Positions 33,945 through 43,068 are shown, counted from the stretch's first letter. The stretch: 64,000 bases of DNA from Sphingomonas sp. Leaf10 (GCF_001421245.1 NZ_LMKE01000033.1:157035-221034); one strand, 5' to 3'. The notes: generated from the letters alone by a model not told the origin. Numbers and translations: made by a program.

Positions 33945-34945
33945 GCCGCGATCCTTGTCCGGGCGATGTAGAACAGCCGGTCGCCGACCGCGATCCGACC
34001 GTCGGGGTCGAATACCGGCGAATGCTGTCCGGCGCCACAGGTCGCGACCAATATTCCGCCGCGTGCGCGCAAATCGCGGGCGGCATCGTCGAAGCTGCCG
34101 CCGGTGCGCGCGGTGGTGGCGTAGAGGGTGCCGCCATCGTCGGTATGGCTGGCAAGCTGTGCGATCAGGCGGCTGGAGCCGGGATCGCTTAATGCCTTCA
34201 CCACCAGTTCGACGGTCGGGGTAAGCACCACCTCGACCTGCGGACAATGCGCCGTCAGCAGCCCGGCGGTGTCGGGATCGCGCAGGAAGCAGACGACATG
34301 GCCGGTTTCGTTGAGCGCGGTGACGGCCAAGGTCGCCGCCAGCGTATCGGGATCGGACGGACCATAGACGATGACGCGTTCGGCGGTCGCCACGCCGGCG
34401 CGGCGCAGGTCGGCAGGGGCAGTGAGCGAGGCGACGCGGACGAAGCGATGCGTCGTGGCATCGCCGGTCAGTTCCTGCGTCGCGACCAGTACGAGTTCGT
34501 GCCCCTGCCCATCAGCGACGATCTCCGCGATCATGCGGGGTGTGCGATCGGGGTCGTAGCCGACCAGGACGATATGGCCGCGCATCGCGCTATAGTCCCC
34601 CAAACCCATGCGCCGCCGCCGCCAGCGCGCCGACACCCCGGCAAAGGCGCGCGCGATCGACACGGTGAACAGCGCGATCGCCCCGGGCATGACGAACAGC
34701 GCGGTGACGATCCGGCCCCCGTCCGATTTGGGCGACAGGTCGCCATAGCCGACCGTCGAGGCGGTCGTCGCATACCAGTAGAGATAGGCCGAGGGGCGCA
34801 GCAGGTCGCCCTCCCCGGCAAAGGCCAGCAATTCCCACGAGATGGTCATGTGCAGGACCAGCAGCGCCAGCAGCACGCCACGGTGCAGCTCGCTGGCCGC
34901 AAGATAGAGCCGCCTTAAATAACTGCCGAGACTGAATGACTTCAT
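33941..34945 (-). CDS. RCK-domain potassium channel protein
   Basis: 334 residues. Two hydrophobic helices around a pore loop with the K+ selectivity filter TVGYGD (residues 64-69, context YWYATTASTVGYGDLSP), then after about residue 115 a TrkA-N/RCK nucleotide-binding domain (GHIVLVGYDPDRTPRMIAEI) and a TrkA-C-like end. It resembles MthK/Kch-type channels gated by ligand. Start 34945 or the ATG 21 nt upstream (34966). First gene of the reverse-strand operon, divergent from DUF2170 by 98 bp. E. coli yjfIJKLMC has no such channel, so this is an added component here. Confidence 0.9.
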   Translation of the reverse strand: MKSFSLGSYLRRLYLAASELHRGVLLALLVLHMTISWELLAFAGEGDLLRPSAYLYWYATTASTVGYGDLSPKSDGGRIVTALFVMPGAIALFTVSIARAFAGVSARWRRRRMGLGDYSAMRGHIVLVGYDPDRTPRMIAEIVADGQGHELVLVATQELTGDATTHRFVRVASLTAPADLRRAGVATAERVIVYGPSDPDTLAATLAVTALNETGHVVCFLRDPDTAGLLTAHCPQVEVVLTPTVELVVKALSDPGSSRLIAQLASHTDDGGTLYATTARTGGSFDDAARDLRARGGILVATCGAGQHSPVFDPDGRIAVGDRLFYIARTRIAA

Positions 34946-35043
34946 CCCCTGCTTATGCCCCCGCATCTTGCTTTTTGGTCGGCCCTTATGCTTGGGGTGT
35001 CAAGCGCGGCCAACACACCGGGCCATGCTTTTCGGAGGGATGG

Positions 35044-35475
35044 ATGGACGAAGCACCCCGTAGCTGGACGACCGCCGGATTGGCGCAGGCGCTGGGCGGT
35101 CCCGATTATGCCGACGAACTGAGCGTCGAGCGGATCGAGCAGGCCGAACCGGTCCTGAAACTGACCATGCATCATTTCGGCGACCTCGCCATCTTCGCCT
35201 CGGTCGCGGGCGAGCAGATCGTCGTGTCGAGCCTGTTGTGGCCGGTCGACGAACAGAGCGAGCCGGATGCGTTCAACCGGTTCCTGCTGAAGACGCAGAA
35301 GCTGGTGCCGTTGTCCAATTTCGCCATCGCCGATGTCGGCGGGCGCGAATATTATGAACTGGTGGGTGAGTTGTCGGTCGAATCGTCGCTCCGGACCGTG
35401 TTGATCGAACTGCGCGTGCTGGCGCAGAATGCGATCGAGGCGGCGTCCGAGCTGCGCACCGAATTCGCCGCGTAA
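35044..35475 (+). CDS. DUF2170 family protein (YjfI family)
   Basis: 143 residues, cytoplasmic: LKLTMHHFGDLAIFASVAGE, VSSLLWPVDEQSEPDAFNRF, LLKTQKLVPLSNFAIADVGG and YYELVGELSVESSLRTVLIE are the family features of E. coli YjfI. ATG 35044 follows GGAGGG. First gene of the forward operon; pspA follows 12 nt after the stop. Function unknown; likely a PspA partner. Confidence 0.92.
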   Translation: MDEAPRSWTTAGLAQALGGPDYADELSVERIEQAEPVLKLTMHHFGDLAIFASVAGEQIVVSSLLWPVDEQSEPDAFNRFLLKTQKLVPLSNFAIADVGGREYYELVGELSVESSLRTVLIELRVLAQNAIEAASELRTEFAA

Positions 35476-35487
35476 CGGAGAGACACG

Positions 35488-36228
35488 ATGTCGATGTGGA
35501 AGAACCTCGTGGCGCTGGTGCGCGGCACCGCGCACGAAACCGGGCAGTCGATCGTCGATGCCAAGGCGCTGACGATCCTCGACCAGCAGATCCGCGATGC
35601 GGGCACGTTGCAGGCGAAGGCGCGCGACGATCTGGCGACGCTGACCGCCAAGCGGCGGATGATGGAAAAGGAGCTGGAGGGGCTGACCTCGCAGCGCGAG
35701 AAATATGAATCGTCGGCGCGTGCTGCGATGGCGCGCGGCGACATGGACCTGGCGCGCGAAGTCGCGCAGCGCCTCGCAACGATCGAGCAGGAACAGTCGA
35801 GCAAGACGCCGCAGATCGCCGACATGCGCGCCGCCGAGGACAAGATTCACGGCATCATCAAAACCGGCGATGGCAAGATCGATGCGCTGCGCCGCGAGGT
35901 CGACGTCGTCCGCGCGAACGAAAGCGTGCAGAAGGCGCAGGCCTCGGTCGCCAGCAGCTATGGCGGCGCGGCATCGTCGCTGGGGTCGGCGGCGGACAGC
36001 CTCGCGCGGCTGAAGGAGCGGCAGGCGATCCGCGAGGAGAAGTTCAAGGCGTCGGCCGAACTGGAGGATATGCGCACCGGCGCCGATCTCGACGCCAAGC
36101 TGCAGGCGGCGGGGCTGTTGCCCGGCCATTCGAGCGCCGATGACATTCTCGCGCGTCTGTCGCAGCCCAAGGACGCGCCGCGCCTGTCCGACGGGACGCG
36201 CGACGGCGGGACGATCGGGCGCGATTGA
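35488..36228 (+). CDS. PspA/IM30 family protein (YjfJ-like)
   Basis: 246 residues, almost wholly coiled coil, typical of PspA/Vipp1 (ESCRT-III-like) membrane-remodelling proteins. N-terminus MSMWKNLVALVRGTAHETGQ is the amphipathic helix-0 plus helix-1 region; helical repeats continue through EKYESSARAAMARGDMDLAR and LARLKERQAIREEKFKASAE, and a disordered end with SADDILARLSQPKDAP. Predicted to bind and stabilise stressed inner membrane. ACGGAGAGA ribosome-binding site. Its stop overlaps the next ATG (TGATG). Confidence 0.92.
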   Translation: MSMWKNLVALVRGTAHETGQSIVDAKALTILDQQIRDAGTLQAKARDDLATLTAKRRMMEKELEGLTSQREKYESSARAAMARGDMDLAREVAQRLATIEQEQSSKTPQIADMRAAEDKIHGIIKTGDGKIDALRREVDVVRANESVQKAQASVASSYGGAASSLGSAADSLARLKERQAIREEKFKASAELEDMRTGADLDAKLQAAGLLPGHSSADDILARLSQPKDAPRLSDGTRDGGTIGRD

Positions 36229-37391
36229 TGGAACGCCGCGCGGTCGCCCCCCGTCCCGACTGGCGGGCGACCGCCGAGCGGATGGGATTCACCTTCCACC
36301 ATCAGGACGGGCAGAAATATTGGGAGGAGGGGGCGTATTACGCCTTCTCGCTCGACGAGGTGGAGCAGGGGATCGAGGGGCCGAGCGCCGAACTCCATGG
36401 CCTGTGCCGCGAGTTGGTGAACGAGGTCGTCGGCAGCGAGGCGCTGATGCGCCGCCTCGCCATCCCCGACGATATGCGCGACGTGGTGGCGGCGTCGTGG
36501 AAGGCGCATGCGCCGTCGCTCTACGGGCGGTTCGATTTCGCGTTCGACGGGCAGGGGCCTGCCAAGCTGCTCGAATATAACGCCGATACGCCGACCAGCA
36601 TCTTTGAGACCGCGCTGTTCCAGTGGCAATGGCTGGAGGATCGCATCGCCGACGGCACGCTGCCGGCAGGCGCGGACCAGTATAACCGGCTGCACGATGC
36701 GCTGGTCGAACGCTTCGGTGCGCTGTTCACGCGGGGCAGCACGGTGCATTTCGCGTCGGTCGACGACCATATCGAGGATCGCCAGACGGTGCGCTATCTG
36801 GAGGATGTCGCGCGGCAGGCTGGGCTGGACCCGGCGTTCGTCGCGATCGACCGGATCGGGGTCGATGGCGACGGCGCGTTCGTCGATGGCGACGACGTGC
36901 TGATCGCGGCGCTGTTCAAGCTGTATCCGTGGGAGGATATGCTGCGCGAACCGTACGCCAAGCAGTTGGCGGCGACGAAGACGCTGTTCCTCGAACCGGC
37001 GTGGAAGGCGTTGCTGTCGAACAAGGGCATCTTGCCGTTGTTGTGGCAGCGTCACCCCGGGCATCCGAATTTGCTGCCGGCGGCGTTTGCCGATGATGCG
37101 GCGGCGTTGGCGGAGATCGGCGACGCCTATGTGCGCAAGCCGATCTTTTCGCGCGAGGGCTGGGATATCGAACTGGTCGATGGCGGGGCAACGGCGCGCG
37201 GGCCGGATGGCGGTTACGGCGAGGAGGGTCATGTCGTGCAGGCACTGGCGCGGCTGCCGGTGTATGACGGCAACCATGCGGTGGTCGGGTCGTGGATCGT
37301 CGGCGACGATGCGGTCGCGCTGTCGGTGCGCGAGGATGACGGGCCGATCACGCGCGATCTGGCGCGGTTCGTGCCGCATGCGATTGTTTGA
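36228..37391 (+). CDS. glutathionylspermidine synthase-like ATP-grasp ligase (YjfC/YgiC family)
   Basis: 387 residues: MGFTFHHQDGQKYWEEGAYY opening, LLEYNADTPTSIFETALFQW (ATP/substrate region), VHFASVDDHIEDRQTVRYLE, EDMLREPYAKQLAATKTLFL, YVRKPIFSREGWDIELV (ATP-binding Lys/Arg) and late GNHAVVGSWIVGDDAV. This is the GSP-synthetase ATP-grasp domain without the N-terminal amidase of E. coli Gss. Likely forms an amide bond between a carboxylate and a polyamine or amino group; substrate unknown. ATG overlaps the pspA stop. Third gene of the operon. Confidence 0.92.
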   Translation: MERRAVAPRPDWRATAERMGFTFHHQDGQKYWEEGAYYAFSLDEVEQGIEGPSAELHGLCRELVNEVVGSEALMRRLAIPDDMRDVVAASWKAHAPSLYGRFDFAFDGQGPAKLLEYNADTPTSIFETALFQWQWLEDRIADGTLPAGADQYNRLHDALVERFGALFTRGSTVHFASVDDHIEDRQTVRYLEDVARQAGLDPAFVAIDRIGVDGDGAFVDGDDVLIAALFKLYPWEDMLREPYAKQLAATKTLFLEPAWKALLSNKGILPLLWQRHPGHPNLLPAAFADDAAALAEIGDAYVRKPIFSREGWDIELVDGGATARGPDGGYGEEGHVVQALARLPVYDGNHAVVGSWIVGDDAVALSVREDDGPITRDLARFVPHAIV

Positions 37392-37403
37392 GGGTTAGCG
37401 TTG

Positions 37404-37512
37404 CTCCCCTCCCTGAGAAGGGAGGGGTTGGGGGTGGGTAGGCCCGCGAGGGAAGGTCACGCCAGCCAACTGGCCGACCCACCCCCGACCCCTCCCTTCT
37501 CAGGGAGGGGAG
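37404..37512. repeat. GGGAGGGG palindromic element, copy D (best preserved)
   Basis: 109 bp. Arms 37404-37439 and 37477-37512 are 36 bp long and reverse-complementary with one mismatch. Each arm contains a smaller CTCCCCTCCCT-gag-AAGGGAGGGG hairpin; the centre is GCCCGCGAGGGAAGGTCACG, then CCAGCCAACTGGCC. The right arm covers the last codons and stop of the DUF167 gene. No coding capacity of its own; a MITE/REP-sized element. Confidence 0.85.
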
Positions 37513-37835
37513 TTAGGGCAGCAGGCCCGCAACGCCGCCTCCAACGTTCCCGGCTCTCCCTCGATCCGCAGCCGCTTCACCCGGCTCGTCTGCCCCGCGA
37601 CCAGCGTCACCGCGCTGCGCCCGACCCGCAACTGCTTCGCCACGAACCGCATAACCTCGTCATTCGCCGCGCCATGGACCGGTGGGGCGGCGACGCGCAG
37701 GCCGAGTGCGGTTGCTTCGGCCTCGAGCGCCACCACGCCCGTAACCGCCGTCTTCGATGCTTTTGGCGTGGCTCGGATGGTCAGCGTGGCGCCGGTCGCG
37801 TCGAGGGTGAAGGGGTCGCGCATCGTCTTCGACAT
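37500..37835 (-). CDS. DUF167 family protein (YggU-like)
   Basis: 111 residues, small alpha/beta protein: LTIRATPKASKTAVTGVVAL, then the diagnostic RVAAPPVHGAANDEVMRFVA and VGRSAVTLVAGQTSRVKRLR. Function unknown in bacteria. Start 37835 (MSKTM) or 37823. The last residues (NSPP and stop) are encoded by the right arm of the palindromic element, so the native C-terminus seems to have been replaced. Divergent from the MFS gene at 37901. Confidence 0.88.
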   Translation of the reverse strand: MSKTMRDPFTLDATGATLTIRATPKASKTAVTGVVALEAEATALGLRVAAPPVHGAANDEVMRFVAKQLRVGRSAVTLVAGQTSRVKRLRIEGEPGTLEAALRACCPNSPP

Positions 37836-37900
37836 GCCGCGCCGCCGGTCCGTGAGGCAAGCGGCTTGGCACAAAGTCGCACGCGGCGCATTCATCGGCC

Positions 37901-39571
37901 ATGGTATCTGCTCCCGTAACGACCACGACAGCGACGCATAGCTCGCCGCTGTCGATCCCGATTTTTCGCGCCATCTGGATCGCGTCGATGGCGTCCAATT
38001 TCGGCGGGCTGATCCAGTCGGTCGGTGCGTCGTGGATGATGACCTCACTGGCCGCGTCGCCGCAGATGATCGCGCTGGTGCAGGCGTCGACGACGCTGCC
38101 GATCATGCTGTTGTCGCTCTGGGCCGGGGCGGTCGCCGACAATCTCGACCGGCGACGGGTGATGCTGGCGGCACAGGGGTTCATGCTCAGCGTCTCGGTT
38201 GCGCTGGCGGTGTGCGCATGGATGGGGTTGCTCAGCCCATGGCTGCTGCTGTCGTTCACCTTCCTGATCGGATGCGGGACGGCGATCAACGGGCCGGCAT
38301 GGCAGGCATCGGTCGGCGACATGGTGCCGCGCAGCGTGCTGCCGAGCGCCGTCGCGTTCAATTCGATGGGGTTCAATATCGCACGAAGCGTCGGGCCGGC
38401 GATCGGCGGCGCGATCGTCGCCGCGGCGGGGGCGGCGGCGGCGTTCCTGACCAACGCGGTCAGCTATATCGGGCTGATCGCGGTGCTCGCGCGGTGGAAT
38501 CCCAACTATCCCCCGCGCACCCTGCCGCGCGAGACGCTGGGCCTCGCAATGGCCGCCGGCGTGCGATACGTCCGGATGTCGCCGAGCCTGCGGACGGTGC
38601 TGATCCGTGCGGCGTTGTTCGGGTTGGCGGCGAGTGCGGTGCCGGCGATGATGCCGCTGGTCGCGCGCGACCTGGTGACCGGCGGGCCGCTGACCTATGG
38701 CGCGCTGCTGGGCGCGTTCGGCGCGGGGGCGGTGATCGGCGCTCTGTCGAGCGTGCGGTTGCGGCGACTGTGGAACCCCGAACGGCTGGTGCGGGTGGCG
38801 GCGACGGCGCTGGCGGCGGGGGCGGCGATCGCGGCGGTCAGCCCGGTCTTGCCGCTGACGCTGGCGGCACTGGTGCTGGCCGGCGCGGGCTGGGTATCGG
38901 CGCTCAGCACGTTCAACGTATCGGTGCAGATGGCGGCGCCTCGCTGGGTCGTGGCGCGGGCGGTGGCGCTGTACCAGATGGCGGCGTTCGGCGGGATGGC
39001 GGCGGGAAGCTGGCTGTTCGGATCGATCGCCGAAAGCCATGGCGTCTCCGATGCGCTGCTGGCGGCGGCGGGGGTGCAGATGTTGAGCGTCCTGGCCGGG
39101 CTGCGCCTGCCCTTACGCGATATCGAGACCGCGAACCTCGCCCCGCGCGGTTGGGAGACGCCCGATACCGAAGTGCCGGTCGAGGCGCGGTCGGGGCCGG
39201 TGGTGGTGACGATCGATTATCGCATCGCGCCGCAGGACGTCGTCGCGTTCCTGAACGTCATGAACGAGCGCCGCCGCATCCGGCGGCGCGACGGGGCGCA
39301 TCACTGGGCATTGCTGCGCGACCTGAACGATCCGGCATTGTGGATCGAGCGCTATCACGTGTCGACGTGGCTCGAATATATCCGCCACAACCAGCGCCGG
39401 ACCGAGGCCGATCGCGCCAATAGCGAGGCGTTGTTGGCGCTGCACCGGGGGCAGGAACCGCCGCGTGTCCACCGGATGATCGAGCGCCAGACCGGGTCGC
39501 TGCCGGTCATGCGCCTGCCGACCCCGCGCGAGATGGCCGATCCGCTGACCGATCCGACGCGGTCGAACTGA
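37901..39571 (+). CDS. MFS exporter with C-terminal monooxygenase-like domain
   Basis: 556 residues. Residues 1-410 are an MFS transporter with about 11-12 helices (FGGLIQSVGASWMMTSLAAS, WAGAVADNLDRRRVMLAAQG, NIARSVGPAIGGAIVAAAGA), like the EntS/transmembrane secretion effector group (MFS_3). The last 135 residues (VVVTIDYRIAPQDVVAFLNV, RDGAHHWALLRDLNDPALWI, YHVSTWLEYIRHNQRRTEAD) are an antibiotic-biosynthesis monooxygenase-type fold. The fusion is known in other proteobacteria. Substrate unknown; a siderophore or drug is likely. Confidence 0.88.
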   Translation: MVSAPVTTTTATHSSPLSIPIFRAIWIASMASNFGGLIQSVGASWMMTSLAASPQMIALVQASTTLPIMLLSLWAGAVADNLDRRRVMLAAQGFMLSVSVALAVCAWMGLLSPWLLLSFTFLIGCGTAINGPAWQASVGDMVPRSVLPSAVAFNSMGFNIARSVGPAIGGAIVAAAGAAAAFLTNAVSYIGLIAVLARWNPNYPPRTLPRETLGLAMAAGVRYVRMSPSLRTVLIRAALFGLAASAVPAMMPLVARDLVTGGPLTYGALLGAFGAGAVIGALSSVRLRRLWNPERLVRVAATALAAGAAIAAVSPVLPLTLAALVLAGAGWVSALSTFNVSVQMAAPRWVVARAVALYQMAAFGGMAAGSWLFGSIAESHGVSDALLAAAGVQMLSVLAGLRLPLRDIETANLAPRGWETPDTEVPVEARSGPVVVTIDYRIAPQDVVAFLNVMNERRRIRRRDGAHHWALLRDLNDPALWIERYHVSTWLEYIRHNQRRTEADRANSEALLALHRGQEPPRVHRMIERQTGSLPVMRLPTPREMADPLTDPTRSN

Positions 39572-39672
39572 TTTATTGAACACTGTTATTTTTCTGCTAG
39601 TCTGACCCCGTCGCCGTGATTCGGGGCGGGCTTGTGCCTGTTTCGCTGTCCGGCATCCCGATGGGGGAATGG

Positions 39673-42600
39673 ATGTCCGCGCCCGATTTCTCGCTGCTGA
39701 CCAAGCGCCGCTATGCACCGTTGTTCGTCGTTCAGTTTCTGGGCGCGATGAATGACAATCTGCTCAAATTCGCGTTGCTGTTCCTTGCGAATTTCACGCT
39801 GTACCGCGCCGATCCGGCACAGGCGGCGACGCTGGCGACGGTGTCCACCGGGCTGTTCATCCTGCCCTATTTCCTGTTTTCCGGGCTGGCCGGGCAGATG
39901 GCGGATGCGTGGGACAAGGCGTGGCTGATCCGCGCGGTGAAGGCGGCCGAGATCGCGATCATGGCGTTGGCGGTGGCCGGGTTCTGGTTCCAGTCGGTCC
40001 CGGTGCTGCTGACCTGCCTGTTCCTGATGGGCGTGCATTCGACCGTCTTCGGTCCGGTCAAATATTCGATCCTGCCGCAGCATTTGCGCCGCGAGGAGTT
40101 GATGGGCGGGACCGGGCTGGTCGAGGCGGGGACGTTCGTCGCGATCCTTACGGGTCAGTTGCTGGGCGGGATCATTCCGCCATGGGAGGCGGGGCTGGTC
40201 GCGTTCGGGGTGGCGGTGCTGGGGTTCGTCGCCGCGCTGGCGGTGCCGTCCGCCCCATCCGCCGCGCCCGACATGCGGATCGACCTGAACCCGTTTCGCA
40301 GCACCGCCGCGATCCTGCGCGCGGCGCATGGCGGGCGGGGCGTGTGGCTGGCGATCCTCGGGATCAGCTGGTTCTTTTCGGTCGGCGCGGTCGTGCTGTC
40401 GGAATTCGCGCCGCTGGTCGCGGGGACGCTGAACGCCGCGCCGGAGGTGGTGACGCTGTTCCTCGCGGTGTTCAGCCTGTTCGTCGCGGTCGGATCGCTG
40501 CTGGTCAACCGCCTGCTGAAGGGGGAGGTGTCGGCACGCTATGTGCCGATCGCGGCGATCGGGCTGGCGGTGTTCCTGATCGATGCATGGATCACGTCGC
40601 GCCGGTTCGTGGTCCTGACGCCGGGCGCGGATATCGCGGCGTTCATGGCGACGCCGGGCAGTTGGCATCTGCTGATCGACCTTGCCGGCATCGCGCTGTC
40701 GGGCGGGGTGTTCGTGGTGCCGCTCTACGCCATTCTCCAGACGTGGAGCGCGCCGGAAAAGCGGTCGCAGATCATCGCCGCGAACAACATCATCAACGCC
40801 ATCGTCACGGTCGTGATGGTCGCGGTGGTGACGGCGATGCTGGCGGGCGGGAGCAGCGTGCCCGGCATCTTTGGCGCGCTGGGCTTCGCGACGCTGTCGA
40901 TCGCGCTGATCTCGTGCTGGCTGCTGCCCGAGACGGTCTTCAAGTCGGTGGTGCGTGGCGCGCTGCGGCTGGCATACCGGGTAAAGGTACATGGCGCGGA
41001 AAACATGCCGCTGCCCGGCGAACGCGCGGTGGTGGTGGTCAACCATGTCTCGTTCCTCGACGGGCTGCTGCTGGCGGCGTTCCTGCCGGGCAAGCCGACC
41101 TTTGCGATCCATAGCCGGTTCGCGCGGGCGTGGTGGATGCAGCCGTTGCTGAAGCTGTTCGATGCCTTTCCGGTCGACCCGACCAACCCGATGTCGGCCA
41201 AGGCGATGGTGAAGGCGGTGCGTGAGGGGCGGACGCTGGTGATCTTTCCCGAAGGGCGGATCACGGTGACCGGCGCGTTGATGAAGGTGTTCGACGGGCC
41301 CGGCATGGTCGCCGACCGCGCCGATGCGCCGATTGTGCCGGTGCGGATCGACGGTGCGCAGTATACGCGCTTCTCACGCCTCAAAGGCAAGGCGCGGTTG
41401 CACTGGTTCCCGAAAATCGAATTGACCGTGCTGCCCCCGCGCCGCTTCGACCTGCCGGAAGGGTTGAGCGCGCGCGAGCGCCGGGCGATCGCCGGGCGGC
41501 GGCTGTACGATGTGATGAGCGAGATGATCTTCGCCACGTCGGACACCGACCGGACGCTGTACGACGCGCTGATCGATGCGCGGCACCTGCACGGCGCGAA
41601 CATGGGTGTGGTCGAGGATGTGCAGCGCTTGCCGCTGACCTACGACCGGCTGGTGACGGGGACGCAGGCGTTGGCCCGGCCGCTGGCGAAGGGCACGGCG
41701 CAGGGTGAGGCGGTCGGCGTGCTGCTGCCCAACGTCAACGGCGTGGTCGCGACCTTCTTTGCGTTGCAGGCGATGGGGCGGGTGCCGGCGATGCTGAACT
41801 ATACCGCCGGCCTTGCCAACATGCGGGTGGCGTGCACGGCGGCGCAGGTGCGGACGATCGTGACCGCGCGAGCGTTCGTCGAGCAGGCGAAGCTGGGCGA
41901 GGTCGTCGCCGGGCTGGTCGATGACGGGATCAGGGTCCGGTATCTGGAGGATATCCGCGAGACGATCGGTGCGAAGGCGAAGCTGGTCGCACTGGTCCGG
42001 TCGCGGATGGCGGGGCGGCTGCATCGGCGGTTGCGGGTGTCGGCGGATGCGCCCGCCGTCATCCTGTTCACCAGCGGATCGGAAGGCGTGCCGAAGGGGG
42101 TGGTGCTGACGCATCGCAATTTGCTCAGCAACTGCCTGCAATTGTCGTCGCGGATCGATTTCAATCGGGCGGATACGGTGCTGAACGCGCTGCCGGTATT
42201 CCACAGCTTCGGGCTGACCGGTGGCACGTTGCTGCCGATCCTGTCGGGGGTGAAGACGGTGCTGTATCCCAGCCCGCTGCATTACCGGATCGTGCCGGCG
42301 CTGGCCTATGATGCGAATGCGACGATCCTGTTCGGGACCGATACCTTCCTGTCGGGCTATGCGCGGATGGCGCATGGTTATGATTTCTATGCGCTGCGCT
42401 ACATCTTTGCCGGGGCGGAGCGGGTGCGGCCGGAGACGCGTGCCGTCTATGCCGAGAAGTTCGGGCTGCGCATCCTCGAAGGCTATGGCGCGACCGAGGC
42501 GGCGCCGGTGATCGCGGTCAATACGCCGATGCACTTCCGTGCGGGCAGTGTCGGGCGGCTGCTGCCGGGGATCGAGGCGCGGCTGGAAAGCGTGCCGGGG

Positions 42601-43068
42601 ATCGACGAGGGCGCAAGGCTGGCGATCCGCGGACCGAACGTCATGGCCGGCTATCTGAAGGTCGATGCGCCGGGCGTGGTCCAGCCGCCGGCGGACGGGT
42701 GGCACGACACCGGCGATATCGTCACCATCGACGATGCCGGGTTCGTGACGATCCGGGGGCGGGCCAAGCGCTTCGCCAAGATCGGCGGCGAGATGGTGTC
42801 GCTGCCCGCGGTCGAGGGCTATGCGGCGAAGGTCTGGCCGAATGCCGAAAATGCGGTGGTGACGCGGCCCGATGCGAAGAAGGGCGAGCAGCTGGTGCTG
42901 TTCACGACGCAGGCCGGCGCGACGGCGGGCGAATTGTCGGCATGGGGGCGGGCGAACGGGGTCGCCGAGCTGGCCTTGCCACGCGACGTGCGGGTTGTCG
43001 CGGCGCTGCCGGTGCTGGGGACGGGGAAGCTGGACTATGTGACGATGGGGGCGATGGCGGCGGGGTAG
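39673..43068 (+). CDS. LplT-PlsC-acyl-ACP synthetase fusion (Aas-type phospholipid repair enzyme)
   Basis: 1131 residues joining three activities: residues 1-400, an MFS lysophospholipid transporter like LplT (QFLGAMNDNLLKFALLFLAN); 430-640, a PlsC acyltransferase with HX4D (His458, Asp463 in NHVSFLDG) and FPEGRIT; 640-1131, an AMP-binding acyl-ACP synthetase (LFTSGSEGVPKGVVLTHRN from residue 798, GYGATEAAPVI, GWHDTGDIV). It would flip and re-acylate lysophosphatidylethanolamine in the inner membrane. E. coli has two genes (lplT, aas). Start 39673 has GGGGGA 5 nt upstream. Converges on the DUF4139 gene with 4 nt between stops. Confidence 0.92.
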   Translation: MSAPDFSLLTKRRYAPLFVVQFLGAMNDNLLKFALLFLANFTLYRADPAQAATLATVSTGLFILPYFLFSGLAGQMADAWDKAWLIRAVKAAEIAIMALAVAGFWFQSVPVLLTCLFLMGVHSTVFGPVKYSILPQHLRREELMGGTGLVEAGTFVAILTGQLLGGIIPPWEAGLVAFGVAVLGFVAALAVPSAPSAAPDMRIDLNPFRSTAAILRAAHGGRGVWLAILGISWFFSVGAVVLSEFAPLVAGTLNAAPEVVTLFLAVFSLFVAVGSLLVNRLLKGEVSARYVPIAAIGLAVFLIDAWITSRRFVVLTPGADIAAFMATPGSWHLLIDLAGIALSGGVFVVPLYAILQTWSAPEKRSQIIAANNIINAIVTVVMVAVVTAMLAGGSSVPGIFGALGFATLSIALISCWLLPETVFKSVVRGALRLAYRVKVHGAENMPLPGERAVVVVNHVSFLDGLLLAAFLPGKPTFAIHSRFARAWWMQPLLKLFDAFPVDPTNPMSAKAMVKAVREGRTLVIFPEGRITVTGALMKVFDGPGMVADRADAPIVPVRIDGAQYTRFSRLKGKARLHWFPKIELTVLPPRRFDLPEGLSARERRAIAGRRLYDVMSEMIFATSDTDRTLYDALIDARHLHGANMGVVEDVQRLPLTYDRLVTGTQALARPLAKGTAQGEAVGVLLPNVNGVVATFFALQAMGRVPAMLNYTAGLANMRVACTAAQVRTIVTARAFVEQAKLGEVVAGLVDDGIRVRYLEDIRETIGAKAKLVALVRSRMAGRLHRRLRVSADAPAVILFTSGSEGVPKGVVLTHRNLLSNCLQLSSRIDFNRADTVLNALPVFHSFGLTGGTLLPILSGVKTVLYPSPLHYRIVPALAYDANATILFGTDTFLSGYARMAHGYDFYALRYIFAGAERVRPETRAVYAEKFGLRILEGYGATEAAPVIAVNTPMHFRAGSVGRLLPGIEARLESVPGIDEGARLAIRGPNVMAGYLKVDAPGVVQPPADGWHDTGDIVTIDDAGFVTIRGRAKRFAKIGGEMVSLPAVEGYAAKVWPNAENAVVTRPDAKKGEQLVLFTTQAGATAGELSAWGRANGVAELALPRDVRVVAALPVLGTGKLDYVTMGAMAAG

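Noticed and set aside
14466..37512. Repeats considered as CRISPR arrays
   Set aside because: The repeats are dispersed, palindromic and of variable spacing; there are no regularly spaced direct repeats and no cas genes.
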